A stretch of DNA of 64,000 bases from CAYWNA01 sp964459305 (GTDB taxonomy: Bacteria > Planctomycetota > Planctomycetia > Pirellulales > Pirellulaceae), in assembly GCA_964459305.1 (NCBI GenBank), contig CAYWNA010000001.1, forward strand, positions 62,001-126,000, given 5' to 3'. Positions within the stretch are counted from its first letter, which is position 1; every line of letters begins with the position of its first letter. The notes under the pieces are model-generated. The model did no database searches. It saw only the letters and a program-made list of their open reading frames with translations, and was not told the DNA's origin. Position numbers and translations under genes: made by a program. Shown one piece after another: positions 54,102 to 63,362 of the stretch.

Positions 54102-54758
54102 TTGGTGTCGAACTCGCAAATGATCGTGGATGTGGTCATTTCTGACATGTTCGGAGAAAATGCGTTTATTGCTCATTTGGAGGGGCGCGATGATTGCGTG
54201 GTAGTCGACCCAAGTTTCGATGCCGACAAGATCATCAATCATATCGACCAGAAGGGTCTGACGCCTGCTGCTATTCTGAACACGCACGGTCACGCCGACC
54301 ATATTGCCGGAAATGCGGCATTGAAACGGCGCTGGCCGGAGTGTCCTCTGGTAATCGGGGCGGCAGAGGCATCCAAACTGACCGATCCGACGGAGAACCT
54401 GTCGGCAACCTTCGGGATGGGCCTAACCAGCCCCGCCGCGGACCAACTGGTGCGGGATGGCGAAACTTTCAGCGCCGCTGGCATGGATTTTGAAATCCTG
54501 GAAACGCCAGGACATTCAGCTGGTCATATAGTGATCCTATGGAAGGGCGATTCCCCTTGGATGATGTTCGGTGGTGACATGCTGTTCCAGGGCGGCGTTG
54601 GCCGATCCGACTTTCCCGATGGCGATACCCAGCAATTGATCGGATCGATTCAGACGAGACTCTACACCCTACCGGACGACACCATCGTCCTTCCCGGCCA
54701 TGGCGATTCGACGACGATCGGCGAGGAGAGACGCTACAATCCCTTCGTGCGCGGATAG
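54102..54758 (+). CDS. MBL-fold hydrolase, glyoxalase II-like
   Basis: 218 residues. The zinc motif is THGHADHIAGN, with further ligands in ETPGHSAGHI, GGDMLF and VLPGHGDSTTIGEE. This matches glyoxalase II-type thioesterases of the metallo-beta-lactamase fold. The start is TTG 54102 or GTG 54105; both follow GGGGAG at workable spacing. It is followed after one base by the ATG of the hydantoinase-type pseudogene. Confidence 0.9.
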   Translation: MVSNSQMIVDVVISDMFGENAFIAHLEGRDDCVVVDPSFDADKIINHIDQKGLTPAAILNTHGHADHIAGNAALKRRWPECPLVIGAAEASKLTDPTENLSATFGMGLTSPAADQLVRDGETFSAAGMDFEILETPGHSAGHIVILWKGDSPWMMFGGDMLFQGGVGRSDFPDGDTQQLIGSIQTRLYTLPDDTIVLPGHGDSTTIGEERRYNPFVRG

Positions 54759-54759
54759 C

Positions 54760-56816
54760 ATGCCTGACCAATCCTGGCAGCTTTGGATCGACGTCGGTGG
54801 TACTTTCACCGATTGTTTCGCTCGCCGTCCGGACGGATCCTTGTTGCGGCACAAGATTCTGAGTTCCGGCGTGACAAAAGGTGCGATTGGCGCGGTTATG
54901 GCCGACGGCGCCGGCATGGTCGATCCGGCTCGTCGCGGCGAGCCGGCGGATTTCTGGCGAGGATACACCTGCCGGCTGCTCGATGATCGAGGGACTGTCG
55001 TCGACGAACGTGTCATTGCGCATTTCGACAGCGCGGGGGGCGAAATCGGCCTGGACGAGCCGTTTCATCAACAGCCACTGATAGGTCAAGCACATGAACT
55101 GTCGGCTGGCAAAGAAGCGCCGGTACTGGCAATCCGCTACCTGCTGGGATTGCGACTGGACCAGGAAATCCCGCCATTGGTTCTGAAACCGGGCACCACC
55201 CGAGGAACCAATGCGTTGATTACTCGCCGTGGGGCGAGGGCCGCGCTTGTCACGACTTGTGGTTTTGCCGACATTCTGCGGATCGGGTATCAGAATCGCC
55301 CCCGACTGTTTGACTTGATCATCAAGAAGCCCAAACCATTGTTCGAAGCGGTTGTCGAAATCGACGAGCGCGTCACGCCGGACGGCGAAGTGCTGCTTCG
55401 GCCCAATTTCGCAACGATTCGTTCCTCTTTAGCAGATCTGCGCGATCGCGGCGTAGAATCGTTGACTGTTTGTTTATGGCCAATGCCATTCGTTCGATCT
55501 CAATCGCCAAGGGCTACGACCCGCGGGCCTACGTTCTCGCCGCATTTGGCGGCGCTGCGCCCCAACACGCATGCGCGGTTGCGGAAGAACTGGGCGTGCG
55601 GAAGATATTCAACCATCCCGATTCAGGGATATTGAGTGCCTACGGAATCGGTTTGGCGGACGTTGTGCGCCATCGAGCCGAAGGAGTCTACCAGGACTAC
55701 AGCGAAGAGAGAATTCGTGAACTGGACTCGGTCTTTCTGCGTCTTACCGACCAGGCTTGTCAGGAAGTGATCGCCGAAGGCGTGCCATCGAATCGGATTG
55801 AGGCCACTCGTTCACTCGACCTGCGATACAAAGGGCTAGATGCCTTCCTGACGCTACACACTGCCCGTTGTCGAAGCCTACATGGGGCACATTCAGGAAG
55901 CCGCCGAGCGGAAGATGCGGACAGCCCTGTCGCGCCTTGCCGATGGCCGTCATGAATTCGTTGATCACTTGGACGACGGTTCGCCAATCGCCGTGGCCGT
56001 TACGATCAGGGGTGATTCGGCAATGATCGACTTCACGGGGACCGGGCCGGTGCTGCCAGGCAATCTGAACGCGAACCGCGCGATCGTTACCGCGGCAGTG
56101 ATGTACTGCCTGCGATGTTTGATCGACGAGGATATCCCCATGAATCGAGGTGTCTTGGCGCCCGTCGAGATGATTCTGCCTGAATGTTCGCTGAATCCCC
56201 CGCGGAGCGATTCGCCGAAGGCTTGCGCCGCCATGGTGGCGGCAACGTGGAAACACCGCAGCGTGTGGTGGACGTTTTGCTCGGCGCCTTGAACGTTGCC
56301 GCTGCCAGCCAGGGGACGATGAACAACTTGCTTGTTTGGTGACGACACCTTCGGCTACTACGAAACGATCTGCGGCGGGTCGGGGCCGACCCGGAACGGT
56401 CCCGGCGCTGACGCCGTTCATACCCACATGACTAACACGCGGTTGACTGATCCCGAGCTCCTGGAACAGCGTTATCCAGTCCGAGTCAAGCAGTTTTCTA
56501 TCCGTCACGACTCCGGCGGCGGCGGCCAACATCGCGGCGGCGACGGAGTCGTCCGCCGACTGGAATTCTTGCGACCGCTTGACGTATCAATTCTGTCACA
56601 GCGACGCGGATCGTACCGACCCCACGGCCTGCAAGGCGGCCAAGCTGGACTTTGGGCAAGAACACATTGGCTCACCAGGATGGAACGGAAGAGACATTGG
56701 CGGGACGAGCCAAATTCACCGCCCGTCCCGGAGACATGCTCACAATCGAGACACCAGGCGGAGGAGGTTGGGGAAACGTTCAGGCTGTCCCCACCCCCGA
56801 CACCAAAGACCAATGA
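54760..56816 (+). pseudogene. 5-oxoprolinase/hydantoinase (HyuA-HyuB) remnant
   Basis: The N-terminus is clear HyuA: WIDVGGTFTDCF, KPGTTRGTNALITRRGA, GFADILRIGYQNRP. At about 55472 the sequence jumps out of frame into a late HyuA segment (ANAIRSISIAKGYDPR, AAFGGAAPQHACAVAEELG), implying loss of several hundred codons. At about 55855 it jumps again into HyuB (EAYMGHIQEAAERKMR). Further frame changes occur near 56232, 56330 and 56640. The HyuB C-terminus, PGDMLTIETPGGGGWGN, is still readable and ends at a TGA at 56814-56816. About 680 codons remain of an expected ~1,200. The gene is dead. Confidence 0.9.
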
Positions 56817-56828
56817 AGACATTGGAAT

Positions 56829-56858
56829 AAATTGCGGACTTCGCGAAGTCCGCAATTT
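56829..56858. repeat. Perfect 30-bp palindrome
   Basis: Two 15-bp arms, AAATTGCGGACTTCG and its complement, meet with no loop. It lies 12 bases after the hydantoinase remnant. No T tract follows, so it may act as a factor-dependent terminator, a protein-binding site or a repeat. It does not match the other palindrome families. Confidence 0.7.
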
Positions 56859-56974
56859 ACTAAGACCCTTCTAGTACGGCGATTTCGGCTTCGGCTTTCC
56901 TTAGCTAGCGGCTTGATCAGAATGGTCGTAGAATCAGAGAGAAAGGACTTTCTCGCATTCCGGATGATATCAAC

Positions 56975-58204
56975 GTGATCGACTCTACATTCGCCAATCG
57001 TGTTCAGCGTCAACTATCCGAGCTGGACGGTTCAGACACGGCCTACGCGACTCGATTTGTCGAGCTGCTGCTCGATGCAGCCAGCGAGCTAGTTGCAAGC
57101 GATGTACACTTGCAGCCTACCTCCGATGGGCTGGAGATACGTTGGCGTCTGGATGGCGTCCTGCAACGGCTTGGTACGTTTCCGACCGGCGAGTCGGCGG
57201 ATATTGTAACGCGACTGAAGGTGTTGGCCGAACTGTTGACATATCGCACCGACGCTCCCCAGGAAGGTCGCATCCGTCAACCGCAGGGTGATGTCGAAAT
57301 GCGCGTCAGCACGTTTCCCACGCTGCATGGTGAACGGGCGGTGGTTCGGCTGTTCGCGGCGGAGCGGCATTTCTTGTACCTCGAAGATCTGGGGTTGCCG
57401 CCGGAGATCCACGAAGCGTTGACAGAGCAACTGGCGGAAACATCCGGTGCCCTATTGATCAGCGGACCAGCCGGCAGCGGCAAGACGACGACTGCCTACG
57501 CGGCGCTGCGCCAATTGGCGCGGGATTCGGGTGGCGAGAAGAGTATCGTCTCGCTGGAAGATCCGGTGGAAATGGCGGTCGACGGAGTGGCCCAGTCGCA
57601 AGTGAACGAGACGGCCGGGTTTGACTTTGCTGCGGGCTTGCGATCGTTGATGCGACAGGATCCCGAAGTAATTTTCGTGGGTGAGATCCGCGATCAGATC
57701 ACAGCAGAGACTGCGTTTCAGGCAGCACTGACCGGCCATCTGGTGCTGACCACTTTCCACGCCGGCAGCGCCGCCGCCGTCATCAGCCGGTTGTCGGACA
57801 TGGGCATCGAACCGTACTTGCTCCGAAGCGGCATCCTGGCCATTCTCAACCAGCGGCTGGTTAGAAAGTTGTGCGATTGTGCGCGGGAAAGCGACGGGAT
57901 TTCCGGTTCGCTTGGGCTGCCGGTCAGACGCTTCCAGATTCGTGTAGGCTGCGACGATTGCCTGGGCACAGGTTATCGTGGGCGCATTGTGCTGGCGGAG
58001 ATGCTTCAGGCTCGGCCAGACGACGTGGGGCGCGCTATCCTCTCGCGCAGCGACGCGGCCCATTTGGAGCGGTTGGCTGCCGAGGCCGGCATGGTCACTC
58101 GGTGGTCACGTGCCTTGGAGGCCGTCGAAGCCGGATTGACCAGCCCACAGGAAGTCCGTCGAGTTTTCGGCTTCTCTGATGGTAATATCACGACGGACCA
58201 GTAG
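56975..58204 (+). CDS. GspE/PilB-type secretion ATPase, short form
   Basis: 409 residues. Walker A is SGPAGSGKTTTAYA, with the Asp box before it, Walker B at DPEVIFVGEIRD and the His box in TGHLVLTTFH. A cysteine pair region (CDCARESDG ... CDDCLGTGYRG) forms the usual zinc site. It powers assembly of a pseudopilus or type II secretion apparatus. The classical N-terminal N1E domain (~150 residues) is missing. The start is GTG. It begins the secretion operon that runs to the window end. Confidence 0.93.
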   Translation: MIDSTFANRVQRQLSELDGSDTAYATRFVELLLDAASELVASDVHLQPTSDGLEIRWRLDGVLQRLGTFPTGESADIVTRLKVLAELLTYRTDAPQEGRIRQPQGDVEMRVSTFPTLHGERAVVRLFAAERHFLYLEDLGLPPEIHEALTEQLAETSGALLISGPAGSGKTTTAYAALRQLARDSGGEKSIVSLEDPVEMAVDGVAQSQVNETAGFDFAAGLRSLMRQDPEVIFVGEIRDQITAETAFQAALTGHLVLTTFHAGSAAAVISRLSDMGIEPYLLRSGILAILNQRLVRKLCDCARESDGISGSLGLPVRRFQIRVGCDDCLGTGYRGRIVLAEMLQARPDDVGRAILSRSDAAHLERLAAEAGMVTRWSRALEAVEAGLTSPQEVRRVFGFSDGNITTDQ

Positions 58205-58242
58205 AATGGCGCTTCATACGCGCGGCCGAGCCGCAGCGAAAC

Positions 58243-58303
58243 GTAGCTGAATTCGCGAGAATTCAGTTTGCGATACCGGCTGAATTCTTGCGAATTCAAC
58301 TAC
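58243..58303. repeat. Palindromic element, family B copy 3
   Basis: The left arm GTAGCTGAATTCGCGAGAAT (58243 onward) and the right arm AATTCTTGCGAATTCAACTA (to 58303) pair with a few mismatches. It lies between the GspE-type gene and the first GspF-type gene, in the 186-base space 58205-58390. Confidence 0.75.
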
Positions 58304-58390
58304 GAATTGCTGTCCGTGGGGACTCGCAGTTTGCGTGTCTCCCGTTCACGTGAGCCGCGCGTACTATGAGAAGAACGAGGGACGTTCGCC

Positions 58391-59464
58391 TTGTCTGAGC
58401 ACCCGTCTGCCACGTCGGCGATTACGTTGGACCAACTCATCGCGTTAAACGACGAGATGGCTGCGCTAGCGCGAGCGGGTGTGCCCCTAGAAAAGGGTCT
58501 CATTAACCTGGGAAGCGACCTTCCCGGCTCGCTTGGACGCATCGCGAACCAATTGGGCGAGCGGCTGGAAAGTGGGCAGGACCTGACGCAGACGCTCGCG
58601 GATGATGCGAGTCTGCCACCGGCCTACCGCGCGTTGGTCGCTGCGGGCATTCGCTCGGGGCGACTGGCTGCGGCGATGGAGGGCATGTCGACGTTGATTC
58701 GTCGAGCGGCCGAAACACGACGCCTCGTCGCCTTCTCGCTGATCTATCCGGTGTTCGTGTTGGCCGTGGCCTACGCGTTATTCGTCTTCACGTTGGTCAA
58801 GTGCTTCCCGCCACTCGTCGCTGCATACAATGACCTCATTCCCGGCAGTAAGGCGATTTGGCTGCTTGACCGGCTTGCGCAAACGGCTCCGCAGTGGGCG
58901 CCGTGGCTGCCGCTGGCGTTCATGGTGCTCATTATCCTATGGTGGCTTCGATCCCGCCGCGCCTGGTATGTGGAAGGCCAGCGCGGTTCGGCCAAGGGCT
59001 GGTTCTCCGAGTATTTCCCGACCATCGGCAATTTGTTGTACGCAGGCCGCGTGGGAACGTTCGCGGAGGTGCTGGCGCTGTTGGTGGAACACGACGTACC
59101 GCTGAACGAAGCGATTGCTTTGGCGTCGGATGCCAGTGGAGACAGCCGGTTGCGCGAGTCGGGTCGTGAGTTGGCCGAGCGAGTCCAGCGTGGTGAGAGA
59201 CTGTCCGGCGTACCGTCATATCCGGGAATGCCGCCCGTGCTTGTTTGGCTGCTGGCGACTTACGTCAGTCAGACGCAATTGGTGGCGGCACTCCGCCGTT
59301 CAGCGGATTCTTATCAACGGCGCACGAGGTGGATGCTCCATTGGCTATCGGTGAGTCTGCCCTTCTGGCTGACGACCGGTATCGGCGGAACGGCGGTTGT
59401 ATTGTATGCCCTGGCAGTGTTTGCGCCGTGGTGTCGCATACTGTGCGAGTTGGGGAAACCCTAG
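58391..59464 (+). CDS. GspF/PilC-type inner-membrane protein, first of three
   Basis: 357 residues. One or two T2SSF domains are seen (ALNDEMAALARAGVPLEKGLINLG, then VGTFAEVLALLVEHDVPLNEAIALA) with membrane helices near residues 115-140, 175-195 and the C-terminus. The start is TTG at 58391. GspF-type proteins form the membrane platform on which the ATPase acts. Confidence 0.85.
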   Translation: MSEHPSATSAITLDQLIALNDEMAALARAGVPLEKGLINLGSDLPGSLGRIANQLGERLESGQDLTQTLADDASLPPAYRALVAAGIRSGRLAAAMEGMSTLIRRAAETRRLVAFSLIYPVFVLAVAYALFVFTLVKCFPPLVAAYNDLIPGSKAIWLLDRLAQTAPQWAPWLPLAFMVLIILWWLRSRRAWYVEGQRGSAKGWFSEYFPTIGNLLYAGRVGTFAEVLALLVEHDVPLNEAIALASDASGDSRLRESGRELAERVQRGERLSGVPSYPGMPPVLVWLLATYVSQTQLVAALRRSADSYQRRTRWMLHWLSVSLPFWLTTGIGGTAVVLYALAVFAPWCRILCELGKP

Positions 59465-59486
59465 TCGGGGGACCTGGGAGATTTCG

Positions 59487-60548
59487 ATGTCCGGCGATCG
59501 TCAACAACCTGACCGCCCCCGCGGTTCGCTGTCGGCCCGCGAGGGCGAGATCCTTGCCGAGACGGTTGCGGATCTAAGTACTGCCGGTGCACCGTTGGCC
59601 GAGGGGCTGTGGGCGGCCGCGGTGGAGGCGCCCAGCGGCCGCTTGTCGGCCGAACTCCGTTGGATGGCGTCTGAGATGGAGCACGGACAGTCGATCGAGG
59701 CTGTGATGGCCCGCCGGACGGGCCGCGGTTCCAGCTATCTCGGCGGTCTCGTTCAAGCCGCCGCGCGGAGCGGAAAGTTGGGCGAAGCGATGGTCGAGTT
59801 GGTCGATCACCAGCGGATCGTGCGCGAGCTGTGGCGATCCATCGCCTCGTCCCTCACGTACTCAATGCTCCTGCTGGCGCTTGCGTTGGCCATCGCGCTG
59901 GTGGCGGTTTTTGCGTTGGTCGGGATATTTGTGGACCTGTTTGAAGAATTCCAACTGGAATTGCCGTACCTCACGCAGGTCCTCGTTTGGCTACATCGGG
60001 AAGGTGTGTGGTGGCAGATGGGTTTCGGCGCGGCCGTGACGATCGCAATCATTGTGTTTCGTCTCGTTGCCGGTGCGGCGTGGTGGCGGCGAGCATTGTC
60101 CACGGTTCCTCTGATCGGGATGCTGTGGCACTGGTCGGGTGTGGCCGAACTTGCGCGATTGCTGGCGGTGCTGCTGGAGCAAGGCGTCCCGCTGCCCGAA
60201 GCACTGAATCTGGCAGCCGACGGCGTCCACGACGCGAACGTGAGTGAGGTCAGCCGTACGTTGGCCGAAGGCGTGGAAAACGGCCGGCCGCTGGCTGAAC
60301 TGTTGCAGTCCACTTACCGGCTGCCGGCGACGCTTGTGCCGATCGTTCGCTGGGGCGAACGAACCGGAGAGCTCTCCGAAGCGTTTCGTTTGGCCAGCGA
60401 GATGTACGAAGGCCGAGTGCGCATGAGGTCCGAGTTGGTAAAGAGCGTTGTGCCACCGCTGGTGTTTGTTTTCGTGGCGACATTGGCCTGTGTGTTCCTT
60501 GTGGGTCTGTACTTGCCGATGATCGAAATGATTCAGGTGTTGTGGTAG
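59487..60548 (+). CDS. GspF/PilC-type inner-membrane protein, second of three
   Basis: 353 residues from the ATG at 59487 (GGGAG upstream). It has T2SSF-like domains (EILAETVADLSTAGAPLAEGLWAA, then VAELARLLAVLLEQGVPLPEALNLA) with large hydrophobic segments and a C-terminal helix ending LYLPMIEMIQVLW. The C-terminal signature is shared with the third copy (LFLPLIEMIQGLS), so these two are closer to each other than to the first. Confidence 0.88.
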   Translation: MSGDRQQPDRPRGSLSAREGEILAETVADLSTAGAPLAEGLWAAAVEAPSGRLSAELRWMASEMEHGQSIEAVMARRTGRGSSYLGGLVQAAARSGKLGEAMVELVDHQRIVRELWRSIASSLTYSMLLLALALAIALVAVFALVGIFVDLFEEFQLELPYLTQVLVWLHREGVWWQMGFGAAVTIAIIVFRLVAGAAWWRRALSTVPLIGMLWHWSGVAELARLLAVLLEQGVPLPEALNLAADGVHDANVSEVSRTLAEGVENGRPLAELLQSTYRLPATLVPIVRWGERTGELSEAFRLASEMYEGRVRMRSELVKSVVPPLVFVFVATLACVFLVGLYLPMIEMIQVLW

Positions 60549-60563
60549 TTGGAGACACGTGAC

Positions 60564-61823
60564 GTGGAGCACGTCAATCCGGTCAACTATTTTGGTTTTG
60601 CCGTCTTGGGCGCTGCCCTGTTGTGGGCCGTACGCTTGGTGTACGGCCCGCGGCGAGGCCCAACCGATGACCTGATGCGGCGAATCTTGTTCTTGGGCGG
60701 TTGGATTCTGTTGCTGTCCGGCACGTTGGGCGCCATCGTCGCGTTGACGGGGCCGCTTTCCATTTTCGCGATCGCGGGGCTGGTCGTTGCCGGTTTGGCG
60801 TATTTCAAATACATGGGAGCTGAGCGGCGAGCCTTGTTGTGGGCTTTGGCTGTGGCTGCGGAAAAAGGCATTCCGTTGGAGCAAGCTGCCAGGGCCTTTG
60901 CCGACGAGCGGTCGGTACAAATTGGGCCGCGCATCACGCGTCTTGCGGACTTGCTGGAATCGGGCGTCTCGTTGCCCGACGCATTGGCAATGTCGCGCAA
61001 CCCGCTGGCCGCCGACGCTCTGCTGGCGGCAAGGCTGGGCGCGGAGACCGGCCTCATGGGACCGGCGCTGCGGATGTGCCTGGAGCACACCGACCATTTC
61101 GAAGAGATCGCACGGAATGTGCTGGCGAAATACCTCTACGTCGTCTTCGTGTTGACGCTCGGTTGTTTTGTCCTGACCTTCGTGATGTTGAAAATCGTGC
61201 CGGCCTGGACGCGGATGTTCGAGGAATTCGAACTGGCGTTGCCGTCTCTCACGCTGTTGACGATCAACGTATCAGAATTCGTTGTCGAAGCGTGGCCGAT
61301 AACGGTCATGGTCTATCCACTGCTGTTTCTCCTTTTCCTGTTCGGGATTTCACATTACGTCCGCTGGTCCCGTTACGAGTTGCCCATTTTCAACCGCTTT
61401 TGGATCCGGTGCGACGGCTCGCTCGTATTGCGGGCGCTGGCCCTGGCCGTCAGACAAGGACGCGGCCTCGGCCCGACGGTCTTCATGCTGTCCCGGCAAT
61501 ATCCCCGCCCGAGCGTGGCACAGCGACTTGCGAGGGCTTCGGCACACATCGACAACGGCATCCATTGGTGCGATGCCCTGCGTTCGGTCGCGTTGATCCG
61601 CGAAGCCGACGTGGCCGTTCTGAGATCGGCGGAGCAAGTTGGCAATCTTCCTTGGGCGTTGGAGGAGATGGCGGACAGCGCGCTGCGACGCTTTGCGTAT
61701 TGGCTGAAGGCAGCCATGGCGATCGCTTTCCCCTTGGTTGTGTTGGCCATGGGATTTGTTGTGATGTTCATTGTCGTTGGGTTGTTCCTGCCACTGATTG
61801 AAATGATTCAGGGTTTGTCATGA
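60564..61823 (+). CDS. GspF/PilC-type inner-membrane protein, third of three
   Basis: About 419 residues from GTG 60564 (GGAG nine bases upstream); TTG 60549 is the alternative. There are extra N-terminal membrane helices (YFGFAVLGAALLWAVRLV, RILFLGGWILLLSG) before a T2SSF domain (RALLWALAVAAEKGIPLEQAARAFA). It ends in an ATGA overlap with the first pseudopilin gene. Confidence 0.87.
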   Translation: MEHVNPVNYFGFAVLGAALLWAVRLVYGPRRGPTDDLMRRILFLGGWILLLSGTLGAIVALTGPLSIFAIAGLVVAGLAYFKYMGAERRALLWALAVAAEKGIPLEQAARAFADERSVQIGPRITRLADLLESGVSLPDALAMSRNPLAADALLAARLGAETGLMGPALRMCLEHTDHFEEIARNVLAKYLYVVFVLTLGCFVLTFVMLKIVPAWTRMFEEFELALPSLTLLTINVSEFVVEAWPITVMVYPLLFLLFLFGISHYVRWSRYELPIFNRFWIRCDGSLVLRALALAVRQGRGLGPTVFMLSRQYPRPSVAQRLARASAHIDNGIHWCDALRSVALIREADVAVLRSAEQVGNLPWALEEMADSALRRFAYWLKAAMAIAFPLVVLAMGFVVMFIVVGLFLPLIEMIQGLS

Positions 61824-62284
61824 GCGGCAACAAGGTAGGCAGTTTCTCAGCAGGCTCCGTGCGGCCGTGGCTGAACGGAAAGGCGCGGCGCGGTGCGATG
61901 CTGCTGGAGACGACGGTGGCGATGGCGATCTTGCTGGTTGCGATGCTCGCGGTCGCGCAAACGGTAGCCACCGTTGCGCGGCAGCGTCGCATTGCCGAGC
62001 AACGCGCGCTGGCCACACAGGAAGCGGCGAATCTGATGGAACGGATCTACTCGCTGCCTTGGGACGAGGCAACCGAAGAAAGGATATCCGAACTGCCATT
62101 GTCGGAAACGTGTCGCCAGCGACTGCCTGCCGCGAGCCTCGGAGTTGTCCTTGAATCGGTCGGCGATCAAGTGCCTGGTAAGCAAATACGGATCGAAATC
62201 AGCTGGCCCGACCGAGCCGGCAATCGCGGCACACCCGTCCAACTGACAGCTTGGAAGTATGCGGAACAGGAGGCTAACCCGTGA
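61820..62284 (+). CDS. Pseudopilin-like protein 1
   Basis: 154 residues. The prepilin signature is RRGAMLLETTVAMAILLVAM, with cleavage predicted after the Gly and a glutamate at +5. The leader is ~26 residues. The body is a short polar domain. It is a minor pseudopilin of the secretion operon. The start overlaps the upstream stop (ATGA). Confidence 0.85.
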   Translation: MSGNKVGSFSAGSVRPWLNGKARRGAMLLETTVAMAILLVAMLAVAQTVATVARQRRIAEQRALATQEAANLMERIYSLPWDEATEERISELPLSETCRQRLPAASLGVVLESVGDQVPGKQIRIEISWPDRAGNRGTPVQLTAWKYAEQEANP

Positions 62285-62940
62285 TCCACCGGTTGAGTTC
62301 TGCCAAGTTCGTAGTACCGGCTTCAGCCGGCGTTTTCCGCCTGAAGGCGGGACTACGAACGGACCCTGGCAAGATTGGCGGACGCCCCGCAGACCGACGA
62401 TGCTTGGACCGAAGACGACGTGGCATCAGCTTGGTCGAGATGCTGGCCGTGATTGCGATCGCGGGCATACTCATCAGTTCGGCCGGCATCTGCCTCCACG
62501 GCATGTATCGCGCTGACAAGCGAACCCGCGATGCGATAGCCGGGCGTTCGGCGATTTCTCGCGCGAGTTTGCTGTTCCGAGCGGATGCACACGCCTCGAC
62601 CGGCGCCCGATTGCGGGAGCAAGCACCAGAGGTGCCGTCGGCGCTGGTATTCATCCAGCCGGAGGGCCGGACGATTCAGTACCACTTTGACAAACAGCGC
62701 GTGACGCGAACTGTGCGCCTGGCAGACAAGGTCGCACACCGAGATGCATTCCTCCTGTCCGGCGGCGGCCGGGTCGAATGGCGCGTGACGGACGATCCCA
62801 CGCCGATTGCATCTGCTGTTATCCTCCACCCGCCGGAGCCGGGCGTGACGGGCGGTACCGTGTGGCACGAGCAGGTCGAAGCGGCCGTAGGTCTGGGCAC
62901 TCTGACGGCGCAAGGGGGAGAGGAAGGCGGCGAGTCATGA
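62281..62940 (+). CDS. Pseudopilin-like protein 2, leader extended by a palindromic repeat
   Basis: 219 residues. The GTG at 62281 has a perfect AGGAGG six bases upstream and overlaps the previous stop (GTGA), so the start is secure. The prepilin motif RRRRGISLVEMLAVIAIAG comes only at residue ~48, with processing predicted between Gly48 and Ile49. A palindromic repeat (62307-62360) encodes residues ~9-27 of the leader. Leader length is about twice that of its neighbour. Confidence 0.85.
   Translation: MIHRLSSAKFVVPASAGVFRLKAGLRTDPGKIGGRPADRRCLDRRRRGISLVEMLAVIAIAGILISSAGICLHGMYRADKRTRDAIAGRSAISRASLLFRADAHASTGARLREQAPEVPSALVFIQPEGRTIQYHFDKQRVTRTVRLADKVAHRDAFLLSGGGRVEWRVTDDPTPIASAVILHPPEPGVTGGTVWHEQVEAAVGLGTLTAQGGEEGGES
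62307..62360. repeat. Palindromic element, family E, inside a coding sequence
   Basis: 24-bp arms (62307-62330 and 62337-62360) with three mismatches and a 6-base loop. Arms carry GTTCGTAGTACCGGCTTCAG and the complementary GGCGGGACTACGAAC. It is the only repeat of the window inside a gene. The reading frame through it is open. Confidence 0.8.
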
Positions 62941-63362
62941 GCAACAGAACCTTTAGGTCAAAACGCCGTTCGGGTATCATGGTGGCGATGGCGCTGGTGT
63001 GCGTGCTCGTGGTAGCGGTGCTTGGCACAGCACTAATCCGTGCGATGCTTCTGCAACACAGCATGTCGCTGCGCGAACAACATCAGATCCAAGCTCTTTG
63101 GCTGGCGGAGTCGGCAGTCCACCGCGCGGCTACCAGACTTGCGGGCTCCAGCGAATACGAAGGTGAGACGTGGAAGCTCGAACGCCAAGCGTTTGGCGAC
63201 CGCTGGTCGGGCTCGGCGGTGATCCACGTCGAGCAAGTAGAAGCCGACGAGCGTGTCCGTAGAATTGTCGTCGAAGCGCGATACCCGGACGATGCGAAAC
63301 GTCGCGTTGTCCAGCGTCGCGAAGTTCTTGTCAAACTACCCGTATCGGGAGATACGTCATGA
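62937..63362 (+). CDS. Pseudopilin/PilX-like membrane-anchored protein
   Basis: 141 residues from the ATG at 62937, overlapping the previous stop (ATGA). The N-terminus is KRRSGIMVAMALVCVLVVAVLGTALIRA, a basic stretch followed by a membrane helix. A long helical segment follows (REQHQIQALWLAESAVHRAATRLA), as in PilX/GspK-type proteins. The +5 glutamate of true prepilins is not present, so processing is uncertain. It is a likely minor component of the secretion apparatus. Confidence 0.75.
   Translation: MSNRTFRSKRRSGIMVAMALVCVLVVAVLGTALIRAMLLQHSMSLREQHQIQALWLAESAVHRAATRLAGSSEYEGETWKLERQAFGDRWSGSAVIHVEQVEADERVRRIVVEARYPDDAKRRVVQRREVLVKLPVSGDTS

Noticed and set aside
8188..58303. CRISPR array made of the palindromic repeats
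   Set aside because: Copies are dispersed over 50 kb with no regular spacing, no spacers and no cas genes.
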